This document shows positions 16,281 through 25,997 of a stretch of DNA of 64,000 nt, in pieces (the first letter of the stretch is position 1; every line of letters starts with the position of its first letter). The stretch is from contig JADYYP010000023.1 in NCBI GenBank assembly GCA_020853575.1, positions 1 to 64,000 on the forward strand, read 5' to 3'. The notes under the pieces were generated by a model, which ran no database searches, had not been told where the DNA came from, and worked only from the letters and a program-made list of their open reading frames with translations. This DNA is from Planctomycetota bacterium (GTDB lineage Bacteria; Planctomycetota; UBA1135; GCA-002686595). A program made the translations under genes and the position numbers.

Positions 16281-17303
16281 ATGAAGCCCCCGACAGCTCC
16301 CTCCACGCCGCAATCCGTCGCGGCGTCGAGTCCTGAGGACAAGTTGCTGCGCGCAGCCCAGCTCGCGCTGCACAAGCTCCCGGTCGGGATGCGTGCGGAA
16401 TTCGCGGCGTTGTTCGAGCCCAAGGCGCTGGCCGCGACCACGGCGCTCCTGGGAGCCTGGGCCGCGGCGCACGCGACACCCCTGGGGTGGGCAGTCGACG
16501 TCGGCATGTTGCTCTTGGGGTTGGTCTCGATGGGCGCCCTGGTGTTCGTCGCGCTGGAGCACTTGGAGCGCTACGTCCGGCTCGCGCTGGCGGCGCGCGA
16601 CGAGCGCGGTCTGGACGCGGCTGCGAACGAGCTCGCGCGCGCGATCGCCATCGTGGGTGTTCAAACGCTCGTGGCCTTGATCACTCGCCGTGCCGCGACG
16701 CGCGTGGCATCGGCGACGTCCGCCGCGCGCGCCGCGCGCTACGAGCGTTTGCTGGCGCAGATGCCCGGCGCTGCGCGAGCCCCGCTCGGCCGGCGCGGCT
16801 TCACCACGGCGCTGGATTTCATGACGCGCAAGTTCCCCAAGTGGAGCGACGCGGAATTGAGCGCCAAGCTCCGGGGCATCGACTTCTCCAAGCCGGTCGA
16901 GGTCCGGACGTTCTCGCCGCACTCGAACGTGCGCCTGGCGGGCTATCGCGATGTGCTGGTCGAGGCGCACTGGAATGCTGCCCAGCGCGAGATGAGCTTC
17001 GTGCCGCGACCGCAAGCTCCAATGAAGAGCAGCTTCTTCACCGACGCCGGGGTGCCCGTCGATCGCCTGGGAGTCGCATCGGGTCAGCGCTACTTCGTGC
17101 GCTTCCGCGTGACGCGTCCGGTGGAAGTGCTCGAGTCCACCGCGGCTGCGATCGCGGACACCTGGACCGCGGGCCGCACGCCGAGCTTCCGCGTCTCGGC
17201 CAAGCCCGGCGAGCTCGGCCGCGAAATCGTCGCCGGCGGGGGCAAGCAGTACCTGATCGCCAACCCCGCGCAGTTCCTCGAGGTCGTTCCTCCGGCGCCG
17301 TGA
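16281..17303 (+). CDS. Polymorphic-toxin-like membrane protein
   Basis: The product is 340 aa, starting at the ATG at 16281 with an AGGAG 7 nt upstream; an in-frame upstream extension to 16167 is less likely. Two hydrophobic stretches (about 75-98 and 120-140, including 'LDAAANELARAIAIVGVQTL') resemble the membrane-proximal region of Rhs/PAAR-type polymorphic toxins (DUF6861-like). The C-terminal half ('FSPHSNVRLAGYRD', 'KSSFFTDAGVP', 'VLESTAAAIADTWTAG', 'GGGKQYLIANPAQFLEVV') resembles small enzymatic toxin domains, perhaps polymorphic toxin type 46. Both family suggestions come from memory of sequence style and need a profile search. No immunity gene or secretion gene is adjacent. Confidence 0.68.
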   Translation: MKPPTAPSTPQSVAASSPEDKLLRAAQLALHKLPVGMRAEFAALFEPKALAATTALLGAWAAAHATPLGWAVDVGMLLLGLVSMGALVFVALEHLERYVRLALAARDERGLDAAANELARAIAIVGVQTLVALITRRAATRVASATSAARAARYERLLAQMPGAARAPLGRRGFTTALDFMTRKFPKWSDAELSAKLRGIDFSKPVEVRTFSPHSNVRLAGYRDVLVEAHWNAAQREMSFVPRPQAPMKSSFFTDAGVPVDRLGVASGQRYFVRFRVTRPVEVLESTAAAIADTWTAGRTPSFRVSAKPGELGREIVAGGGKQYLIANPAQFLEVVPPAP

Positions 17304-17361
17304 GCGCTGCGACGCCGATCCCGCGGCCGCGGACCCGCTGGCGGACGCCGGCCGTCGGGCG

Positions 17362-18051
17362 TCAGCGCAAGTCCGACAGCAGACCTGCGTCGAGCGCGGC
17401 GGTCCAGCTCGCATGCAGCTTGCCGCCCGAGGCGGAGCTCGCCGTGACGTGCTCGCGCGCGGAGAGCAGCACCGCGCGGGCCTGGTCCTCGCAGCCGCGC
17501 GCGCGCAGGCAAGCCGCGAGCGCGAGCGCGCAATCGACGGCGAGCTTCTCCGTACCCGGCTCCGCGCGGCTCGCCGCCTGGCAGGCCGCGGTCAGCTCCG
17601 CTTCCGCCGCATCGAACGCGCCCGCCGCGTGCAGCACCAGCCCAAGCGTCCGCCGCGCGCGCGTCGTCCACAGATGATCCGCGCCGAGCACGGAATCGAG
17701 TGCTCGCCATGTCGCGCGCGCAAGCGTCTGCGCCTCGACGTGCTGCCCGCGCTCCGAAAGCAATGCCGCCAGCCGCGAGCGCTCCACCGCGACTTGGGGG
17801 TGCGCCTCGCCGAGCAACTCACTCCACTCGTCGACGCATGCGCGCAGGAGGCGCTCGGCTTCCTCGCCGCGCGCCGTCGCTGCGAGGATGCGAGCGAGCG
17901 GTTGGCCTCGCTCGCTCGCCCCGGCTTCACCCTGGACGGGCTGACTTGCGAGCGTTGCGGCGGCTCGCGTCGCCTCTTCGCGCATCCCACAGACCCGCAC
18001 GTCGTGTGCGCGGTCCTCGACAACTTTTCGGACACCCGACGAAGCGTTCAT
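17362..18051 (-). CDS. TPR-repeat protein, probably a remnant of a kinase-TPR gene
   Basis: A 229-aa reading from the ATG at 18051 is taken; the open frame extends further up, but with Arg-rich non-coding composition. The recognisable part is two to three tetratricopeptide units of the TPR_10/12 type ('AERLLRACVDEWSELLGEAHP', 'ALDSVLGADHLWTTRARRTLG'). These match the C-terminal end of planctomycete Ser/Thr kinase-TPR proteins such as the intact one that starts at 18364 on the other strand. No kinase domain precedes it. It may be a small free-standing TPR protein or a decayed paralogue. Confidence 0.5.
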   Translation of the reverse strand: MNASSGVRKVVEDRAHDVRVCGMREEATRAAATLASQPVQGEAGASERGQPLARILAATARGEEAERLLRACVDEWSELLGEAHPQVAVERSRLAALLSERGQHVEAQTLARATWRALDSVLGADHLWTTRARRTLGLVLHAAGAFDAAEAELTAACQAASRAEPGTEKLAVDCALALAACLRARGCEDQARAVLLSAREHVTASSASGGKLHASWTAALDAGLLSDLR

Positions 18052-18363
18052 GCCCTGCGCCGCTGCGGGCGGGCCCGGCCGTATCCGGCGCACCCTGCCG
18101 CGGCCCGGGCGCGCATCGCACGGCTCGCCAGACCGCTCACCGAGGACGGCGCCGGGCCTCGGGGGCCACTGGACGGACAAGCGCCCCGCGGCGAACCTCG
18201 ACCTCGCGGTCGACGACCCCCGCCTCCGACGGAGGTCATCCGCGTGGCGTTTCCTTCCGCGGGGCATCGATGCCGGAGTGGTCCGCTCCGATCAGTGCAT
18301 GACCCCGGAGAGGCGAGAGTCGTCTGGTCAGGCCGCCGTGAGTGGCGGTTAGCATGGAACTCG
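18052..18363. other. Divergent intergenic region with kinase promoter
   Basis: These 312 bases lie between the TPR fragment and the kinase gene. Translations across it are Arg/Pro-rich shadows. A TAGCAT at 18350-18355 sits only 8 nt before the kinase ATG, compatible with a leaderless transcript. Decayed coding sequence of the TPR fragment's missing 5' part may lie here but cannot be recognised. Confidence 0.4.
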
Positions 18364-21300
18364 ATGGACGCTGCTCGCTGGGATCGCGTTCGCTCGCTGC
18401 TCGAGCGAGTTCTGGACGTGGAGCCGAGCGCGCGAGCAGCGTGGATCGCGCAGGCGTGCGGCGCGGATCAGGAGCTGCGCGCGGACATCGAGACGCTCTT
18501 GGCGAGCGACTCGCACACGAGCACGCTCGAGCCGCCGGACGCCGCTGGTCTGGCGCGGATCCTAGCGGACTGTGGTGCGGGGCAGCGCGTCGGGCCGTAC
18601 GAGCTCGTGCGGCGCCTCGGAGAGGGCGGCATGGGCGCGGTGTTCCTCGGGCGCCGCATCGGCGCCGACTTCGAGCAGGAGGTCGCGGTCAAGCTGATCA
18701 AGCGCGGCATGGACACCGACGACGTGCTGCGCCAGTTCCAGCGCGAGCGCGCGCTGCTCTCGTCGCTCGAGCACCCGTGCATCGCGCGGCTGCTCGACGG
18801 TGGTGCGACCAGCGACGGTCGGCCGTGGTTCGCTATGGAACGCATCGAGGGCGAGCCCATCGACGTCTGGTGCGCCGCGCGCGCGCTGTCGATCCGCGCG
18901 CGGATCGCGCTGTTCTTGCAAGTTTGTTCGGCCGTGCAGCACGCGCATCAGCGACTGATCGTGCATCGCGACCTCAAGCCATCGAACGTGCTCGTCACCG
19001 CGGACGGCACGCCAAAGCTGCTGGACTTCGGCATCGCCAAGTTGCTCGTGGCGGACGACGGTCGGCCGCGCACGGTCGCCGTCGAGAGACGCTTGACCCC
19101 CGACTACGCCAGTCCCGAGCAGTTGCGCGGCGAGCCGGTGAGCACGGCGACCGACGTCTACTCCCTCGGCATCCTGTTGTACGAGCTCCTGGCTGGCGTG
19201 CAGCCGTTCCGCGACGCGGCCGATCCACTCGCGGCGCGCGAGACGCCTTCGAGGCCCAGCAAGCAGGCACGCAGGCTCGAGCCCGCCGGCCCGAGCGAGC
19301 GCCGCATCGGCTCGCGGCTGCACCGCGACCTCGACACGATCGCGCTCACCGCTCTCGAGCCGCGCGTCGATCGTCGTTACGCCTCGGTCGATGCGCTCGC
19401 AGCGGACCTGCGGCGCCATCTCGAGCACCTCCCGATCCAGGCCAGGCCGGCGACGACGGCGTACCGCCTCTCCAAGTTCGTCGCGCGCAACCGCGTCGCC
19501 GTCGCGACCGGTTCGATCGTGATCACGGCACTCGCCGCGGGCCTGATCGCCGCGCGCGCCGGGTACCTGGAGGCTCTGGAACAGGGTGAACGCGCGCGGC
19601 TGCGCGAGCTCGACGCCAAGCGCGAAGCACTGCGCGCCAACTCGGTGCTGGAGCTGACGCGCCGGATGTTGAGCGCTGCGAGTCCGCACGACGTGCGCGA
19701 CAAGGACTACACGCTGCGCCGGCTGCTCGACGACTTCGACAGCGAGGCCGGCGACTGGCGCGGCGAGCCGGACGTCGAGGCCAGCGTGCGCCAGACGATG
19801 GGCGTCGCCTACCTCAGCCTGGGCTTGCTCGAGCCGGCCACGCGCCAGTTGTCGCGCGTGCTCGAACTGCTGCCGCAGGACTCGGGCGACGTCGCGCTCG
19901 AGGCGCAATTGGCTTGGTGTGACCTGTTGCACTCGCGCGCCGACTACACAGGAGGCGTGGAGCGCCTCGATTCCATCGTGGCCCGCGATCCCGCGCCGGC
20001 GCTCCTGGCGGCGGCACTGTGCGCGCGCGGCGATGCGCTCCGCCATCTTGGGCGGTACGACGAGTCCGAGCGCGACCTCGACCGGGCGCTGGGCCTGGCT
20101 CGCGGCCTGCAGCTCCCGGGCGCGCGACTGGTGTGCAACATCCTCAACGAGCTCGGCATGACGCTGATCGAGCTGGACCGGCGAACGGACGGCGAGACTC
20201 GCATGCGCGAGTGCATCGAGCTCTCGCGCTCGACGTTCGGTCCGCGCAGCGAGCTCGTCGCGACGGCGCTGAACAACCTGGGTTTGTCGATGCAGGCGCG
20301 CGGCGAGCTCGCCGACGCCGCGCAGACGCTGGGGGAGGCGGCCGAGATCGAACGCGAGCTGCACGGTGCGGATCACGCCGGCCTGGGGCAGATCCTCAAC
20401 AACCTCGGCTTGGTGCGGATCCGCAGTGGCGACTACGCCGCCGCGCGGCCGTTGCTGGAGGAGGCACTGCGCATCGCGCGCTCGAACCTGGGCCCGGAGC
20501 ATCCGAACGTCGCGACCGATCTCTCGACACTCGCGACCGCGCACGAGAGGCTCGGCGACTTCGCCCAGGCCGAGGAGGCGTTTCGCGAATGCCTCGCGAT
20601 CCGCAGCAAGGCGCTCGGGGAGGAACACGCCGACACGCTGCGCGCACTGAACAACCTCGGCAATCTCCTCGGGCGGCGCGCGAAATACGACGAAGCGGCC
20701 GAGCTGCTGCAGCGCTGCATCGAGGTGCGCCGCCGAGTGCTCGGACCGGACGATCTCGCGCTCGCGGCTTCGCTGTCCAACCTGTCGGGCGTGCTGCTCA
20801 ATTGCGACCAGATGGCGGAAGCCGAGAGCGCCGCGCGCGAGGCGGTGTCGATTTACCGCGCGCGGCTCGGTCCGGCCCACGTCGATCTGGCGGCGGGGCT
20901 CTCGAATCTCTCGTCGGTGCTCCTGCGCAAGGGGGACGCGCCGGGCGCCATCGCGATGTTGCGCGAGACGCTGGAGATGCGCGAGAAACTGCTCGACGCC
21001 AGCCACCCGGACGTTTCGCGCGACATGACCAACCTCGGCCAGACGCTCGTCGAGCACGGCGAGCTCGACGAGGGCCAGGCGCTGCTCGCGGAGTCGCTGA
21101 GACTGCACCGCGAGCGCGGGAACGCTCCCAAGCCGACCCTCGCGCGCACGCTGCACTGGCATGCCGTCGCGGAGGAGCGCCGTGAGCACGCGGAGACCGC
21201 GGAGGTCGAGTACCGCGAGGCGCTCGAGCTTTGGCGCGGCATGCTCGGCGTCGCTCACGCCAACACCCGCAGGACCGCGATCGCGCTCGTCGGACTGTTG

Positions 21301-21375
21301 GAGAGGCGCGGCGATGCGCAGAACGCGCAGGCCTTGCGCACCGAGTTCCAGTTGCCGCCCACAGCGAAGGAATAG
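18364..21375 (+). CDS. Membrane Ser/Thr protein kinase with TPR sensor domain
   Basis: The product is 1003 aa from the ATG at 18364. A small N-terminal helical domain (about 1-75) precedes a complete Hanks-type kinase: glycine loop GEGGMG, catalytic Lys110 in 'VAVKLIK', catalytic loop His201-Arg-Asp203-Leu-Lys-Pro, DFG at Asp221, then 'DYASPEQLRG'. One transmembrane helix (about 378-400) separates it from about 550 residues of TPR repeats ('NNLGLVRIRSGDYAAARPLLEEAL' type), which would be outside the cytoplasm. It should autophosphorylate and phosphorylate proteins in response to a ligand of the TPR domain. The ECF gene 7 nt downstream is its standard planctomycete partner. Confidence 0.93.
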   Translation: MDAARWDRVRSLLERVLDVEPSARAAWIAQACGADQELRADIETLLASDSHTSTLEPPDAAGLARILADCGAGQRVGPYELVRRLGEGGMGAVFLGRRIGADFEQEVAVKLIKRGMDTDDVLRQFQRERALLSSLEHPCIARLLDGGATSDGRPWFAMERIEGEPIDVWCAARALSIRARIALFLQVCSAVQHAHQRLIVHRDLKPSNVLVTADGTPKLLDFGIAKLLVADDGRPRTVAVERRLTPDYASPEQLRGEPVSTATDVYSLGILLYELLAGVQPFRDAADPLAARETPSRPSKQARRLEPAGPSERRIGSRLHRDLDTIALTALEPRVDRRYASVDALAADLRRHLEHLPIQARPATTAYRLSKFVARNRVAVATGSIVITALAAGLIAARAGYLEALEQGERARLRELDAKREALRANSVLELTRRMLSAASPHDVRDKDYTLRRLLDDFDSEAGDWRGEPDVEASVRQTMGVAYLSLGLLEPATRQLSRVLELLPQDSGDVALEAQLAWCDLLHSRADYTGGVERLDSIVARDPAPALLAAALCARGDALRHLGRYDESERDLDRALGLARGLQLPGARLVCNILNELGMTLIELDRRTDGETRMRECIELSRSTFGPRSELVATALNNLGLSMQARGELADAAQTLGEAAEIERELHGADHAGLGQILNNLGLVRIRSGDYAAARPLLEEALRIARSNLGPEHPNVATDLSTLATAHERLGDFAQAEEAFRECLAIRSKALGEEHADTLRALNNLGNLLGRRAKYDEAAELLQRCIEVRRRVLGPDDLALAASLSNLSGVLLNCDQMAEAESAAREAVSIYRARLGPAHVDLAAGLSNLSSVLLRKGDAPGAIAMLRETLEMREKLLDASHPDVSRDMTNLGQTLVEHGELDEGQALLAESLRLHRERGNAPKPTLARTLHWHAVAEERREHAETAEVEYREALELWRGMLGVAHANTRRTAIALVGLLERRGDAQNAQALRTEFQLPPTAKE

Positions 21376-21382
21376 CGCTGAA

Positions 21383-21949
21383 ATGACCGAGCAAAGCCCT
21401 GCCGCGATGACGGAGTTGCTCAACCGCATGGCGGCGGGGGACGCCGATGCCGGTGCGCGCCTCCTGCCGGTGCTCTACGGCGAACTGCACGCGCTCGCGG
21501 GGCGCGAGATGGGCGGGCTCGCAGCCAAGGTGACGCTGCAACCGACCGAGCTGATCCACGAAGCGTGGATGCGGCTGGTCGGCGGTGCGCCCCAGTCGTT
21601 CGAGAACCGCTCGCACTTCGTGGGCGTCGCAGCGCGCGCGATGCGCAGCGTGCTCGTCGATCACGTGCGCCGACGTCAGGCGCAGAAGCGCGGCGTGGAC
21701 TGGCTGCGGATCGAGCTCGACGAGGTGGTCGACCTGTTCGCCGAGCGCGCGCCGAACCTGTTGGCGCTCGACGAGGCGCTCGAACGGCTCTCGAAGATGG
21801 ACGCACAGCTCGGCCGGATGGTCGAGCTGCGCTTCTTCGCCGGCATGTCGGTCGAGGAGACCGCGAAGATCCTGGGAGTGTCCGAGCCGACGGTCGTGCG
21901 CGGCTGGCGCATCGCGCGCATGTGGCTGCGGCGCGAGCTCGAGGTTTGA
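21383..21949 (+). CDS. ECF-type RNA polymerase sigma factor paired with the kinase
   Basis: The product is 188 aa and belongs to the ECF subfamily often adjacent to PknB-TPR genes (Sigma70_ECF/TIGR02999 type). Region 2 contains 'LQPTELIHEAWMRLVG' and 'FVGVAARAMRSVLVDHVRRR'; region 4 contains 'MVELRFFAGMSVEETAKILGVSEPTVVRGWRIARMWL'. No anti-sigma gene follows, consistent with control by the upstream kinase rather than by a classical anti-sigma factor (known from the family, inferred here). It is the second gene of a two-gene operon. Confidence 0.93.
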   Translation: MTEQSPAAMTELLNRMAAGDADAGARLLPVLYGELHALAGREMGGLAAKVTLQPTELIHEAWMRLVGGAPQSFENRSHFVGVAARAMRSVLVDHVRRRQAQKRGVDWLRIELDEVVDLFAERAPNLLALDEALERLSKMDAQLGRMVELRFFAGMSVEETAKILGVSEPTVVRGWRIARMWLRRELEV

Positions 21950-22235
21950 ACGTGCGCGGCACACCGCCTGCGCCGCGCGAGTCGCACAAGAGTCGTCGCT
22001 CGCGCCAGGCCGCAGACGTCACCAGGCTCGATCCCGCTCGCGGGTGAGCGCCTGGCCGCGGGTCGGACTGCGGGCCCTTGCTCCCGCGGAGAGCTCGGCT
22101 CGCCGTTGCTTCACGAACGCCCTTCGTGGGCCAGCGGCAGCAAGCCTCGGCGGGAATGTCACTGAAGCGCTCGGGGTCAGAGCTCGACCGGACCCGAGAG
22201 CCCGTTGATTGGCGCCTGCGCGCCGGTGTCGCAGC

Positions 22236-25200
22236 TCAGTTGCAGATCACGATCTGCATTCCCTGCGAGAGCGACGTGTTGTTGGGTGCCGCGAAGCCCG
22301 TGTCGCGACCCCACCATTGGAGATTGACCAGCGTGCCCGGTACGGAGAGCTCTGGAGCTGGCGCCGTCGCGTATGCGCCGCGCGCGAAGGCGTTGAAGTC
22401 GAAGCTGAACACCCCCGAGCAGTCGCTGCCGCTCGAGTTGCCGCCAGAGCTGACGATCACCGTGCGGCGAACGGGCGGGTGCACGCACAGCACGCCGCCT
22501 TGGAAGGGTGCATTGTTCGCGCCATTCAGGCCGTAGATCAGCTGTCCGCTCTTCTGGTTGAGCACGTTGGAGCACGACACCACGAAGCCGTTGGGCGCCG
22601 TCGCGCTCGGTGTTCCCGACGAGCTGAGAGTCGAGACGCAGCCCAGCGAGTTGGTCTTCGCCGTGCAGTAGATTCCGAGCACACCGCTGGGCACGATCGC
22701 GAACGGGCCGAGATGCTGCGTCGCGCCGGAGTTGCCTGCGAGATCGCGCGCCTGGACGTGGCAGAACCAGATGCCGAGTCCAAGCGCGGGCGACGTGGCC
22801 GACGCTGCGTACGACGGCAGGCTCGGAGCCGCCGACACCGTGGTGCTCGGGTTCGAGTCCCATTCGATGCCGTAGCCGGCGACTCCGGACTCGGGATCGG
22901 ACGCCGGAGTCCACGCGACGTCGATCGTCGGATCGCAACTCGCCGCGGCGACGGTGTGCGAGGTCGAGTGGAGTCCCGTCGGGCCCGACGGCGCGAGCGC
23001 GTCGACGTAGTACGGCCCGGTCCACACGAACCCGGGGTTCCAGTTGCCGGCGTTGTCGACGGGACGCATCGACACGTAGAACGGTTGGCTCGAGCTCGGC
23101 GGGCCGGCCGTCGTCGTCGAGACGTTCGCTATGGTGGCCGTGAAGCCCGGGTCGGGCACGTAGCCCGACGCCGACGCGACCGCGTATCCGGCGACGCCCG
23201 ACAGGTTGTCGGCCTGCAGGTTCCACGCGAGGTACATGATCGGGTTGGTGCTCCAGGTGTTGACGCTGTGCGTGAACGAGCCCCAACCGGTCGGCAACGC
23301 CGGCGGGGTGCCGTCGACCGTCACGTACACGGTGTCGTTGAGCGAGCCGAGATTGTCGATGTCGCAGTAGACGTCGAAGTACTTCACGCCCTCGTCGGGC
23401 CAGCTCACCGACCAGTCCACGCCGCGGCCGAAGTACGGCGGGATGTCGCCGAGCTCGATTCGCTTGCCCGCCCCGGGGTTGCCGAGGTAGTTCGTCGTCG
23501 AGCCGTCGAACAGCCCGCCGGTCGCCTGCGCGAGCGTGCCCGTCGTGTAGACGTCGAGCGCAGCGGCGCTCGCCAGTCCATCGAAGTTCGTCGCGAGCGC
23601 CGAGACCGCGACCGGCTGGTAGGGCTGCGCATAGATCACGTTCGTCGACACGTCGAACGTCGGGTTGCAGTGCGCGGTGTCGATCTCGAAGGTCACCGTC
23701 ACACCCATCTTCACCGTGCTGAGGAAGCCGATGTTCTGGGGCCAGACCTTCCAGCGCCACGTGCCCGCCGTGGGGTTGTCGAGCGTGCGGATCTCGCAGT
23801 TGTTGCGCGCGCTCTGCTGGGCGATCCAGTCGCCCTGACTGCCCGCGGGGTCGAGGCCGTTGTAGGGATCGTCGATGTAGAGATCCCAGTCGTTGACCAG
23901 GGCTTGGCCCGCGCCGGCGCTGGCCGCGGACTCGTGGTAGTTCATGCAGACCGTGATGCGCTTGGTGTTCGCCGGCACGCTGAAGTCGGCGTACTGCCAG
24001 TTCGGCCACGGCGCGTCGAACGCCCAAGTGTTCCAGTAGTAGTCGGAGCTGCCGAGCACGGCCTTGTGCTGCTCCACGCGGCCTGCGCCGTAGAACGGGA
24101 GGAGCGAGTCGGCATCCGTGATGAGCGAGACGCCGCCCTTGGTCTCGGCGCTGGACATCAGCACGCTCGCGAGCGCAGCCGGCTCGTAGCGCAGCCACGG
24201 GATCGCATCGGCGATTTCCGCGGCGACTCCGGTCACGTGCGGCGTCGCCATGCTGGTCCCCGCATCGGCGCGATAGCCCCACAGCGTCCCTGAATCGCAC
24301 GAGGTGATCGAGTCGCCCGGAGCGACGACGTTCGGCTTCCAGCGGCCGTCGCCGCACGGCCCGCGGCTCGAGGAAAGCGCCACGCTTCCCGGGAAGCCCG
24401 AGTTCGAGTCGTACCAGTCGACGACCGAGCCAACGGTCAGCGCGTTCTTGGCCGTGGCCTCTTGGCGGATCGACTGCGCGCCGAACCCGCCCTCGTTGCC
24501 CGCGGCCCACACGTACAACTGATCGTAGGTGTAGACCTCGTCGTCGACGGCGCGCGGGCCGGCCTCGGTGCCGATCCAACCGATCCCGGGTGAGCCCCAC
24601 GAGTTGTTGACCGCGACGGGCTTGACCGAGGTGTACACGCCGTCCCAGTAGCCGCTGCGGTTGACGCTCATGATGGTCGACAACGCAGTGCCCGAGAACG
24701 CGCAGGCGTTGTCGAAGATGCGCACGATGTAGGCGCGCGATTGGCCGTTCGTGCGCGCCAGCCCCGGAGCGACGCCCTTGGCACTCGCGCCGTAGCTGCC
24801 GGCTCCGTCGCCGAGGATGCTCCCGAGCGTGTGCGTGCCGTGCTCGCAGCCGTCGGTGTTCGGGTTCCCGACTCCCGTGAAGTCCCAGCCCCAGCCGAAC
24901 AAGCTCAAGGCCGCGTGTCCCGCGTCGTAGCCGCTGTCGGCGTGTCCGATCGCCGTCAGTCCGCTGGAGTTGCCGCTGTAGTAGTAGCGCACGATGTCGT
25001 TGCCGATCATCGGTGTCGACTCGTCGTGCGCGAGCACGGGAGCGATGTCCGGCTCGACGAACTGCACGAAGTTGCTGCGGGCGATGCTCTCAATGTCCGC
25101 GGGCAACACGCGCGCGCGGAATGCGCGCAAGCCCTCGATGTACTCGACGATTTCGGCGCCCAGTGTCTCGAGCCGCTGCTGGGCGGGACCGTGGCTCTGG

Positions 25201-25997
25201 ACCCTGCGTGGCAATTGCCGTGAGTCCTCGATCACCTCCCAGGCGCCCATGTCACTGCGGTGCGCGGTCCCGACGGGCTCGGAGGTCGACTGCGCGCCGA
25301 GGTCGGACTCGAACACGTCGATGTAGACGTCGATGCGGCCGTCCGCGGCAACGGGCGCGAGCGCCAAGTTGGGGTGCAGCTTCTGCTGCGCGCGCGCGCC
25401 TCCGATCCAGCGGACGAACTCGAGGCGGGCTAGACGGTCGAGCGCTGCGATCGGGAGCGCGGCCTTGATGCAGTAGTACGGATGCTGGCCCAGCACGCGC
25501 GCTCCCAGGCTCTCGAGGATCGCCGTGCGCTCGGGCGTGATGCGCGCGGAGAACATGACGAAGCCGTGCACCTCGCGTTCTCCGCTCGCGGCGAGTTGCA
25601 GCGCCTGCGCGAGCATCTCGGGATCGAGGCGCTCCTCCTCCGGCGGATAGTAGGGACCCGCCGCGAAGCTCAGGTAGAACGGATCGAGAGTCGAGCGCGA
25701 GAGAACTTCGTCGCCACTCGCTCCGGGAGCGATCCGGACACGGAGCTCGCGCGGGACCGCGTCGTCCAGGAGCGCCGGCTGCGAGATCGGCGCCTCTCCG
25801 ATCCGGTTGTGTTGGACGGGCGGCGGCAACGCGTCGCCGGCGCGAAGGACACGGATGGATGCGTCGTGCGCGGGCGCCGAGGCCGTCTCGCGCTCCGCAG
25901 CGGGAGCGCGGCGCTGGGCTCGTGCACCCGCCGCGAGTCCCAGCACGGCCAGGAGCGAAAACACGGATGCAGGGGCCGACAGGGTGAGCTTGCGCAT
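22236..25997 (-). CDS. Secreted subtilisin-like serine protease with planctomycete C-terminal domain
   Basis: The product is 1253 aa. A signal peptide ('SVFSLLAVLGLAAGARAQ') leads to a long propeptide-like region and then a peptidase S8 domain with the triad Asp354 ('HADSGYD'), His386 ('EHGTHTLG') and Ser582 ('GTSMATPHVTG'), plus the oxyanion Asn of 'WAAGNEGG'. Beta-sandwich and fibronectin-like modules follow (about 680-1110). The last about 145 residues are the domain opening with 'YCTAKTNSLGC' and ending 'QWWGRDTGFAAPNNTSLSQG'. It is expected to degrade protein outside the cell. The C-terminal domain is shared with two other exported proteins here and may serve sorting or attachment (inference). 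Confidence 0.93.
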   Translation of the reverse strand: MRKLTLSAPASVFSLLAVLGLAAGARAQRRAPAAERETASAPAHDASIRVLRAGDALPPPVQHNRIGEAPISQPALLDDAVPRELRVRIAPGASGDEVLSRSTLDPFYLSFAAGPYYPPEEERLDPEMLAQALQLAASGEREVHGFVMFSARITPERTAILESLGARVLGQHPYYCIKAALPIAALDRLARLEFVRWIGGARAQQKLHPNLALAPVAADGRIDVYIDVFESDLGAQSTSEPVGTAHRSDMGAWEVIEDSRQLPRRVQSHGPAQQRLETLGAEIVEYIEGLRAFRARVLPADIESIARSNFVQFVEPDIAPVLAHDESTPMIGNDIVRYYYSGNSSGLTAIGHADSGYDAGHAALSLFGWGWDFTGVGNPNTDGCEHGTHTLGSILGDGAGSYGASAKGVAPGLARTNGQSRAYIVRIFDNACAFSGTALSTIMSVNRSGYWDGVYTSVKPVAVNNSWGSPGIGWIGTEAGPRAVDDEVYTYDQLYVWAAGNEGGFGAQSIRQEATAKNALTVGSVVDWYDSNSGFPGSVALSSSRGPCGDGRWKPNVVAPGDSITSCDSGTLWGYRADAGTSMATPHVTGVAAEIADAIPWLRYEPAALASVLMSSAETKGGVSLITDADSLLPFYGAGRVEQHKAVLGSSDYYWNTWAFDAPWPNWQYADFSVPANTKRITVCMNYHESAASAGAGQALVNDWDLYIDDPYNGLDPAGSQGDWIAQQSARNNCEIRTLDNPTAGTWRWKVWPQNIGFLSTVKMGVTVTFEIDTAHCNPTFDVSTNVIYAQPYQPVAVSALATNFDGLASAAALDVYTTGTLAQATGGLFDGSTTNYLGNPGAGKRIELGDIPPYFGRGVDWSVSWPDEGVKYFDVYCDIDNLGSLNDTVYVTVDGTPPALPTGWGSFTHSVNTWSTNPIMYLAWNLQADNLSGVAGYAVASASGYVPDPGFTATIANVSTTTAGPPSSSQPFYVSMRPVDNAGNWNPGFVWTGPYYVDALAPSGPTGLHSTSHTVAAASCDPTIDVAWTPASDPESGVAGYGIEWDSNPSTTVSAAPSLPSYAASATSPALGLGIWFCHVQARDLAGNSGATQHLGPFAIVPSGVLGIYCTAKTNSLGCVSTLSSSGTPSATAPNGFVVSCSNVLNQKSGQLIYGLNGANNAPFQGGVLCVHPPVRRTVIVSSGGNSSGSDCSGVFSFDFNAFARGAYATAPAPELSVPGTLVNLQWWGRDTGFAAPNNTSLSQGMQIVICN

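Noticed and set aside
22209..24293. A 694-codon rightward open frame
   Set aside because: It is antisense to the subtilisin-like protease and has low-complexity Arg/Val composition with no motif.
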